Shown one piece after another: positions 59,082-64,000 of a stretch of DNA of 64,000 bases; position 1 is the first letter of the stretch; each line of letters opens with the position of its first letter. The DNA is taken from assembly GCF_002091715.1 (NCBI RefSeq), contig NZ_BDAG01000033.1, forward strand, positions 24,065-88,064, written 5' to 3'. Origin of the DNA: Pseudomonas migulae NBRC 103157. Its GTDB lineage: Bacteria > Pseudomonadota > Gammaproteobacteria > Pseudomonadales > Pseudomonadaceae. Under the pieces are notes generated by a model. It saw nothing but the letters and a program-made list of their open reading frames with translations. It had not been told where the DNA came from and ran no database searches. The position numbers were made by a program, and so were the translations under genes.

Positions 59082-59732
59082 ATGGCCACATACGAAATCC
59101 TGATTGCCGATGACCACCCTCTTTTTCGTAGCGCCCTGCATCAAGCGTTGACGCTGGGCCTTGGCCCGGACGTCCGTCTGGTGGAAGTGGCGAGCATTGC
59201 CGAGCTGGAAACCCGCCTGGACGAAAAGTCCGACTGGGATCTGGTGCTGCTGGACCTGAACATGCCGGGGGCCTACGGTTTTTCCGGGCTGGTGCTGTTA
59301 CGCGGTCAGTACCCGCAGATTCCGGTGGTGATGGTGTCGGCCCAGGAAGAAGCCTCGATCATGGTGAAGTCCCGTGAGTTCGGGGCCAGTGGTTTCATTC
59401 CTAAATCGAGTGACCTGAGCGTTATCCAGAAAGCCGTACGTGCGGTGCTGGATGGCGATGTGTTCTGGCCGCCCCAGGCGTTCGAAGCTGTCAGCGTTTC
59501 CGATGAAGCCAAGGCCGCCAGCGAAGGCCTTGCCAGCCTGACGCCTCAACAGTTCCGGGTGTTGACCATGGTCTGTGAAGGTCTGCTGAACAAGCAGATT
59601 GCCTACGAACTGAGCGTGTCCGAAGCAACAATCAAGGCGCACGTCACGGCGATTTTCCGTAAGCTGAATGTGCGGACCCGGACCCAGGCGGCTTTGCTCC
59701 TGCAACAACTTGAGTCAATTTCAAGCCACTAA
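59082..59732 (+). CDS. erdR: response regulator ErdR (NarL/LuxR family)
   Basis: A 216-residue two-component regulator. Receiver domain 1-125 with the phosphorylation site in VLLDLNMPGAYG (Asp near 57) and a C-terminal LuxR-type helix-turn-helix (LTPQQFRVLTMVCEGLLNKQ, then IAYELSVSEATIKAHV). In P. aeruginosa ErdR controls ethanol and acetate (acs) use; the neighbours tapT and dgkA match the P. aeruginosa order. No sensor kinase gene is adjacent here. Confidence 0.85.
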   Translation: MATYEILIADDHPLFRSALHQALTLGLGPDVRLVEVASIAELETRLDEKSDWDLVLLDLNMPGAYGFSGLVLLRGQYPQIPVVMVSAQEEASIMVKSREFGASGFIPKSSDLSVIQKAVRAVLDGDVFWPPQAFEAVSVSDEAKAASEGLASLTPQQFRVLTMVCEGLLNKQIAYELSVSEATIKAHVTAIFRKLNVRTRTQAALLLQQLESISSH

Positions 59733-59807
59733 GGATTGGCGTCTTCACGCTTTTTTGACTTTCGTTGATCTAGCTTTCCCACTCCTTTTTGGTCAGTTGC
59801 CACTTCT

Positions 59808-60170
59808 ATGTCCCCTTTTAAAGGCCAGACCGGCCTGAAACGCATCCTCAACGCTTCCGGTTATTCGCTGGACGGCCTACGCGCAGCCTTCACCGGCGAA
59901 GCGGCTTTTCGGCAACTGGTGTTGCTCAATGTCATCCTGATTCCGATTTCGTTCTTTTTGAACGTCAGCCGCGTCGAGCAAGCGTTATTGATTGCCGTCT
60001 GCCTGTTGGCATTGATCGTCGAATTGCTCAACTCGGCAGTGGAAGCGGCCATCGACCGCATTTCCCTCGAGTTGCACCCGCTGTCCAAGAACGCCAAGGA
60101 CATGGGCAGCGCCGCACAACTCGTGGCGTTGACCATGATCGCGCTGGTGTGGGCGGTGATCCTGCTTTAA
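59808..60170 (+). CDS. dgkA: diacylglycerol kinase
   Basis: DgkA, 120 residues, a small three-helix inner-membrane kinase that returns diacylglycerol to phosphatidate. The signature IVELLNSAVEAAIDRIS with the catalytic Glu is present, and hydrophobic helices lie near 30-50, 58-78 and 98-118. Its stop overlaps the convergent finR stop by 4 bases. Confidence 0.95.
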   Translation: MSPFKGQTGLKRILNASGYSLDGLRAAFTGEAAFRQLVLLNVILIPISFFLNVSRVEQALLIAVCLLALIVELLNSAVEAAIDRISLELHPLSKNAKDMGSAAQLVALTMIALVWAVILL

Positions 60171-61093
60171 GCGATGGTGGGCAGCACGATCTCGTCGCTG
60201 CGCTGAACCCCGGCGGTGAAGGCGCGGCACAGGTCGAGGAATTCGCGCATCGCTGACGTCTGGTATTTCTGTTTGTGCCAGATGAAATAGAACTGTCGCG
60301 CCAGGTCCAGGTCCGGCGTCTCTACCGGCACCAGGCTGCCGCGCCGGAACGCATCGCGCAGGGCCAGCCGCGAAATACAGCCAATTCCCAATCCTGACTC
60401 CACCGCGCGCTTGATGGCTTCGGTGTGTTCCAGCTCCAGGCGGATGTTCAATGCGCTGCGATGGTGACGCATGGCTTGATCAAAGGTCAGCCGCGTACCC
60501 GAGCCTTGTTCCCGCAGGATCCACGCCTCGTGGCTCAGCTCATCCATGGTCGCGGTGCCGCGAATAGCCAGCGGGTGCTGCGGCGCGCAAAACACCACCA
60601 GCTCATCCTCGACCCAGCTCTGCACTTCAATGTCCGGATGGCTGCAGTCACCTTCGATCAGACCCAGATCAATTTCATAGTGAGCGACTTGCTGCACAAT
60701 GTTGGCCGTGTTCTGCACGTGCAGCTTCACCTGGCTTTCCGGATGGCGCTGCATGAAGCTGCCGATCAGCAGCGTTGCCAGGTAATTGCCGATGGTCAGG
60801 GTCGCGCCGACCGCCAGCGAGCCGAAACCGGACTTGCCGTTGAGCAGGTCTTCGATTTCCTTGGCCTGGTCGAGCAGCGCCACCGCTTGGGGCAACAGCT
60901 GTTTGCCGAGGGCGTTGAGGCTCAGCCGTTTGCCGGCGCGGTCGAACAGCTGGCAGCTGCACTGACGCTCTAGCTCGGTGATCGAGGTGCTCGCCGCCGA
61001 TTGCGAAAGGTTGAGCGTCAGGGCAGCACGGGATACGCTTTCCTGCTGGGCGACGGCGACGAATACTTGAAGTTGACGGAGAGTAAATCGCAT
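60167..61093 (-). CDS. finR: LysR-family regulator FinR-like, divergent from fpr
   Basis: A 308-residue LysR regulator. The helix-turn-helix is near residues 1-60 (LRQLQVFVAVAQQESVSRAA, then LTLNLSQSAASTSITELERQ) and the effector domain follows. It is divergent from fpr, as FinR is in P. putida, where it activates fpr in response to superoxide generators. ATG 61093 is the family N-terminus (MRFTLRQLQVF), preferred to a longer frame from 61168. Confidence 0.88.
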   Translation of the reverse strand: MRFTLRQLQVFVAVAQQESVSRAALTLNLSQSAASTSITELERQCSCQLFDRAGKRLSLNALGKQLLPQAVALLDQAKEIEDLLNGKSGFGSLAVGATLTIGNYLATLLIGSFMQRHPESQVKLHVQNTANIVQQVAHYEIDLGLIEGDCSHPDIEVQSWVEDELVVFCAPQHPLAIRGTATMDELSHEAWILREQGSGTRLTFDQAMRHHRSALNIRLELEHTEAIKRAVESGLGIGCISRLALRDAFRRGSLVPVETPDLDLARQFYFIWHKQKYQTSAMREFLDLCRAFTAGVQRSDEIVLPTIA

Positions 61094-61215
61094 ATCTATA
61101 TAACCGATAACCCTTATCTTAATAATCCATTTAACAGATATTGTCGCTGCCATTAGAATGCGATGCAATTGCGCACATCATCGGCGCAGGCAAAATCTCC
61201 AGGAGTCCCACGTAC
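61094..61215. promoter_or_regulatory. finR-fpr divergent control region
   Basis: AT-rich 122-base gap. A perfect palindrome GATAA-CCC-TTATC lies at 61106-61118, and an outer inverted pair ATATCT (61092-61097)/AGATAT (61136-61141) frames it. These are candidate FinR sites; the Shine-Dalgarno of fpr (AGGAG, 61201-61205) is at the right end. Confidence 0.6.
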
Positions 61216-61995
61216 ATGAGCAACATGAACCACGAGCGTGTCCTCAGTGTTCACCACTGGAACGACACTCTGTTCAGCTTCAAGTGCACCCGCGATCCGG
61301 GCCTGCGCTTCGAGAACGGTCAGTTCGTGATGATCGGCCTGCAACAGCCCAACGGCCGGCCGCTCATGCGCGCTTACTCGATTGCCAGCCCGAACTGGGA
61401 AGAGCATCTCGAGTTCTTCAGCATCAAGGTGCCGGATGGTCCGCTGACTTCCCAGTTGCAGCATCTGAAGGAAGGCGACGAGATCATCATCAGCAAGAAG
61501 CCTACGGGCACGCTGGTACTGGACGACTTGAAGCCTGGCAAACATTTGTACCTGCTCAGCACCGGTACCGGTCTGGCACCGTTCATGAGCGTCATCCAGG
61601 ACCCGGAAACCTACGAGCGTTTCGAAAAAGTGATCCTGTGCCACGGCGTACGTTACGTCAACGAAGTCGCTTACCGCGAATTCATCACCGAGCACCTGCC
61701 GCAGAACGAGTTCTTCGGCGAGGCACTGCGTGACAAGTTGATCTACTACCCGACCGTGACCCGTGAGCCGTTTGAGAACGAAGGTCGCCTGACCGACCTG
61801 ATGCGTAGCGGCAAGCTGTTCAGCGACATCGGCCTGCCACCGATCAACCCGCAGGACGACCGCGCCATGCTGTGCGGCAGCCCGAGCATGCTCGACGAGA
61901 CCAGCGAAGTGTTGAACAGCTTCGGCCTGAAAGTTTCGCCGCGGATGCGCGAGCCGGGTGATTACCTGATCGAGCGTGCGTTCGTCGAAAAGTGA
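61216..61995 (+). CDS. fpr: ferredoxin/flavodoxin-NADP reductase
   Basis: Fpr, 259 residues, moves electrons between NADPH and ferredoxin or flavodoxin. The FAD motif RAYSIASPNWEEHLEFFSIK and the NADP motif LLSTGTGLAPFMSVIQDPET are seen, with a C-terminal YLIERAFVEK. Starts at ATG 61216. Divergent from the LysR-type finR, and in Pseudomonas it is induced by oxidative stress. FdxA (34532) is one possible partner. Confidence 0.96.
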   Translation: MSNMNHERVLSVHHWNDTLFSFKCTRDPGLRFENGQFVMIGLQQPNGRPLMRAYSIASPNWEEHLEFFSIKVPDGPLTSQLQHLKEGDEIIISKKPTGTLVLDDLKPGKHLYLLSTGTGLAPFMSVIQDPETYERFEKVILCHGVRYVNEVAYREFITEHLPQNEFFGEALRDKLIYYPTVTREPFENEGRLTDLMRSGKLFSDIGLPPINPQDDRAMLCGSPSMLDETSEVLNSFGLKVSPRMREPGDYLIERAFVEK

Positions 61996-62007
61996 CCGTA
62001 GGTCACT

Positions 62008-62109
62008 TGTAGGAGCTGGCTTGCTAGCGATGGTCGTTAACGATGACGCGTTCCTTGCTGGTTGAATGCGGTGAGTTCAAGTTCATCGCTAGCAAGCCAG
62101 TTCCTACAA
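62008..62109. repeat. REP hairpin pair, type B variant (fpr-trmO)
   Basis: TTGTAGGAGCTGGCTTGCTA and TAGCAAGCCAGTTCCTACAA face each other across about 60 bases. Both arms carry the same CTAGC change compared with the other type B copies, so stem pairing is kept. Confidence 0.85.
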
Positions 62110-62129
62110 TAGATATGTAGCGCAAAGAA

Positions 62130-62165
62130 AAGCCCGCATGGCCTGAGAAGGTCATGCGGGCTTTT
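62130..62165. terminator. bidirectional terminator between fpr and trmO
   Basis: AAAAGCCCGCATGGCCT-GAGA-AGGTCATGCGGGCTTTTT, a long imperfect stem with A and T runs at the two ends, between the convergent fpr and trmO genes. Confidence 0.85.
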
Positions 62166-62177
62166 TCGTTCCGGTGT

Positions 62178-62876
62178 TCAGACTTTCGCGGGAATGACTT
62201 CGAGAACGCGGATCAGCTCCGACGTCGGGTAATGCCACCGCACATCCACATCCCAGAACTGTGCCCCATACTCCCGCTCAGGCGCAGGCGTCTGGTACGC
62301 CGGGCGCGGATCCTGTGCCAGACATTGCTCGATCAGTTCTACCAGCGGTTCTTCAAGGCGCTGAGCATGCCCGTGCGCCTGCTCCAGCGCCGAATCCGTC
62401 CACTGCACGGGAATCAACGGCGGCGCAGCGCTGGCGATGCTATTGGAGGCCGTGTCGATGATGTCGGCGTAAGGCACGTAAGGTTTGATGTCGAGAATCG
62501 GCGTGCCATCCAGCAGGTCGATACCGGATATCCACAGGCGATTGGCTTCAACCTTGTCCAGCTTCACCACGGATTGGCCGATGCCATTGGGCCGATGCGT
62601 CGCGCGGGTGGCGAACACGCCCATGGACTTGTTGCCGCCGAGGCGAGGAGGGCGGACTTTCAGGCGTGGTTTTTCTTCCAGGGCCTGGTGAAACAGGAAC
62701 AGAAGCCAGACGTGACTCACTTGCTCCAGCCCTTGCACCGCATCGCCCTGATCGAACGGCGCTACCAGCTCCAGTACGCCGCGAGCGGCGGGGGCCAGTT
62801 GCGGCTGGCGCGGGATGGCGAACTTCTCCTTGAAGCAGGAGCGCACGAAGCCGATGGGGGAAACGCTGTAGGTCAT
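62178..62876 (-). CDS. trmO: tRNA (N6-threonylcarbamoyladenosine(37)-N6)-methyltransferase TrmO
   Basis: A 232-residue protein of the TsaA/YaeB family that methylates t6A37 of tRNA-Thr with SAM. The family signature RATHRPNGIGQSVVKLD and YSVSPIGFVRSCFKEKF at the N-terminus are clear; a C-terminal part runs PEREYGAQFWDVDVRWHYPT. The start MTYSVSPIGF is taken over a longer frame at 62909. It is convergent with fpr. Confidence 0.9.
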   Translation of the reverse strand: MTYSVSPIGFVRSCFKEKFAIPRQPQLAPAARGVLELVAPFDQGDAVQGLEQVSHVWLLFLFHQALEEKPRLKVRPPRLGGNKSMGVFATRATHRPNGIGQSVVKLDKVEANRLWISGIDLLDGTPILDIKPYVPYADIIDTASNSIASAAPPLIPVQWTDSALEQAHGHAQRLEEPLVELIEQCLAQDPRPAYQTPAPEREYGAQFWDVDVRWHYPTSELIRVLEVIPAKV

Positions 62877-62950
62877 GGTTTGGGGTCGAGGCGGGAATGA
62901 AGCGGGCATGATAACCCGATCAACTCATGCATCGGTGGAGCCTGACAGGA

Positions 62951-63048
62951 CGCCTTCGCGAGCAAGCCCGCTCCCACACTGGATTTATATCGGCCACAAA
63001 GGGTGTGGTCACAGGAGATCCAATGTGGGAGCGGGCTTGCTCGCGATG
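62951..63048. repeat. REP hairpin pair, type A (trmO-rhlG)
   Basis: CGCCTTCGCGAGCAAGCCCG and its mirror (TGTGGGAGCGGGCTTGCTCG) flank about 45 bases. The same arms occur at 18776 and 47911; here the arms are in the opposite order, so the element is inverted. Confidence 0.85.
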
Positions 63049-63061
63049 GCCGCGCCGCGGA

Positions 63062-63832
63062 TTAGAGGCTGAACCCACCATCCAGCGGAATAATGTTCCC
63101 GGTCATATACGCCCCAGCGGTACTCGCCAGACTGATCGCCAGCGCCGCCATCTCTTCCTCCCGCCCCCAGCGCTTCATCGGAATCAGCGCTGTATCCTCC
63201 GCCAGCGCCTCCTCATCATTGCCAATGTGTTGTGTCATCTTGCTCGGGAAACGTCCCGGCGCAATCACGTTGACGTTGATGTGCTGGCTCACCAGCTCCC
63301 GCGCCAGAATCCGCGACAGTTGATGTAAGGCAGCCTTGCTCGGCCCGTAGGCATAAGCCTGTTCGCCGAAGGAAGAAATCCCCGCCACCGAGCCGATGTT
63401 GATGATCCGCGCCGGGCTCGCCTCCGTCCCGGCCTTGCGCAACAGCGGCAAGAACTGCTGGATGCAGTTGAATACCGAGGTCACGTTGAGCTGCATGACC
63501 TTTTCCCAGCCTTTGACCGGGTAGCTCTCCAGCGGCGCGCCCCAGGTGGTGCCGGCGTTGTTCACCAGAATGTCCAGATGGCTGATCTGTTCGCCCAGTT
63601 GCGTGGCGAGCTGAAGCACACCTTCTTCGGTGGCCAGGTTGGCCGCCACGCCGTGGCAGTGACCGAGGGCGCTCAACTCCTCGGCGGTTTGCAGGCAGGC
63701 TTGGGCATCCCGCGAGCAGACGTACACCGTAGCGCCGGCCTCGACATAAGCCTTGGCGATCATTTTGCCGATACCACGGGTGCCGCCGGTCACCAGAGCG
63801 GTGCGGCCTTGCAGGGAAAAGTACGGGTGCAT
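63062..63832 (-). CDS. rhlG: short-chain dehydrogenase, RhlG-like
   Basis: A 256-residue SDR enzyme. NADP motif TGGTRGIG at the N-terminus, NNAG, catalytic Ser in INIGSVAG, and YAYGPSKAA with the Tyr-x3-Lys pair; LESYPVKGWEKVMQLNVTSV is a family block. It is very close in layout to RhlG of P. aeruginosa (beta-ketoacyl reductase). MHPYFSLQGRTALV at 63832 is the start; an earlier codon at 63859 is less likely. Confidence 0.88.
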   Translation of the reverse strand: MHPYFSLQGRTALVTGGTRGIGKMIAKAYVEAGATVYVCSRDAQACLQTAEELSALGHCHGVAANLATEEGVLQLATQLGEQISHLDILVNNAGTTWGAPLESYPVKGWEKVMQLNVTSVFNCIQQFLPLLRKAGTEASPARIINIGSVAGISSFGEQAYAYGPSKAALHQLSRILARELVSQHINVNVIAPGRFPSKMTQHIGNDEEALAEDTALIPMKRWGREEEMAALAISLASTAGAYMTGNIIPLDGGFSL

Positions 63833-63943
63833 GGCGAATCCTGAGAGCTGAGGGTGCATACACCCTAGTCGTCAGCCGCCGGAAGCGGAGCCACTATTTT
63901 TGCGCGGAATGGGGATTCATACAGCCGGGCCAGCGACGTTCAA

Positions 63944-64000
63944 TTGTAGGCGCCGGATTGCTGGCGATGGCGTTCTCAAAATCGCTATCGCCAGCAAGCT
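63944..64000. repeat. REP hairpin, type B, cut by the window end
   Basis: TTGTAGGCGCCGGATTGCTG on the left and GCCAGCAAGCT at the end of the window; the right arm is incomplete. Same type as at 33837 and 34330 with base changes. Confidence 0.75.

Noticed and set aside
18776..63048. CRISPR array from the repeated hairpins
   Set aside because: The repeats are single inverted pairs scattered over the window, not direct repeats with regular spacers, and no cas genes are present.

Overview
The window is chromosomal DNA from a Pseudomonas of the fluorescens group. The evidence is the gene order (rpsB-tsf-pyrH-frr-uppS-cdsA-dxr-rseP-bamA-skp-lpxD-fabZ-lpxA-lpxB-rnhB-dnaE-accA-tilS-pyrG-kdsA-eno-ftsB-ispD, then ispF-truD-surE-pcm-nlpD-rpoS-rsmZ-fdxA), high-GC codon use, Pseudomonas-type REP hairpins, and a tailocin cluster between mutS and cinA, a known tailocin site in this group. 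The species cannot be fixed from the sequence alone.

Region 1 (1-25.6 kb) is core metabolism and envelope building: translation factors, isoprenoid/undecaprenyl and CDP-diacylglycerol synthesis, the RseP/BamA/Skp outer-membrane module, the lipid A genes, replication (DnaE), fatty acid synthesis (AccA, FabZ), CTP synthase, KDO-8-phosphate synthase, enolase and FtsB. Many junctions overlap by 1-4 bases, so translation is coupled. Region 2 (25.6-28.6 kb) is a glutathione-dependent formaldehyde detoxification pair (frmA-fghA) with a divergent LysR regulator. Region 3 (28.7-37.6 kb) holds ispF-truD-surE-pcm-nlpD-rpoS, the GacA-controlled small RNA rsmZ with its distant upstream activating site, fdxA and mutS.

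Region 4 (37.7-53.6 kb) is the accessory part: a complete P2-like contractile (R-type) tailocin with no capsid, terminase, portal or integrase genes. It runs from a self-cleaving S24 repressor, across an ATGCAT operator array that overlaps a sigma70-like promoter, to a Com-like zinc-ribbon protein, an LlpA-like lectin bacteriocin, holin, baseplate (V, W, J, I), fibre and fibre chaperone, sheath, tube, E/E' chaperones with a U_UUA_AAC frameshift site, tape measure, U, X, D, and a lysis cassette (GH19 endolysin, Rz and a nested Rz1). The most interesting points are the lectin bacteriocin sitting inside the tailocin transcription unit, and its placement a few bases behind a Com homologue. That arrangement resembles phage Mu com-mom translational control.

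Region 5 (53.6-64 kb) is cinA-recA-recX next to the tailocin (recA has a LexA box; RecA is expected to trigger cleavage of the tailocin repressor), a LOG-family protein, small proteins of unknown role, tapT, the response regulator erdR, dgkA, the finR/fpr divergent pair, trmO and rhlG. REP/REPIN-like hairpins of three sequence types fill many intergenic gaps, including one inside the tailocin operon. No tRNA, rRNA, CRISPR array or insertion sequence was seen.
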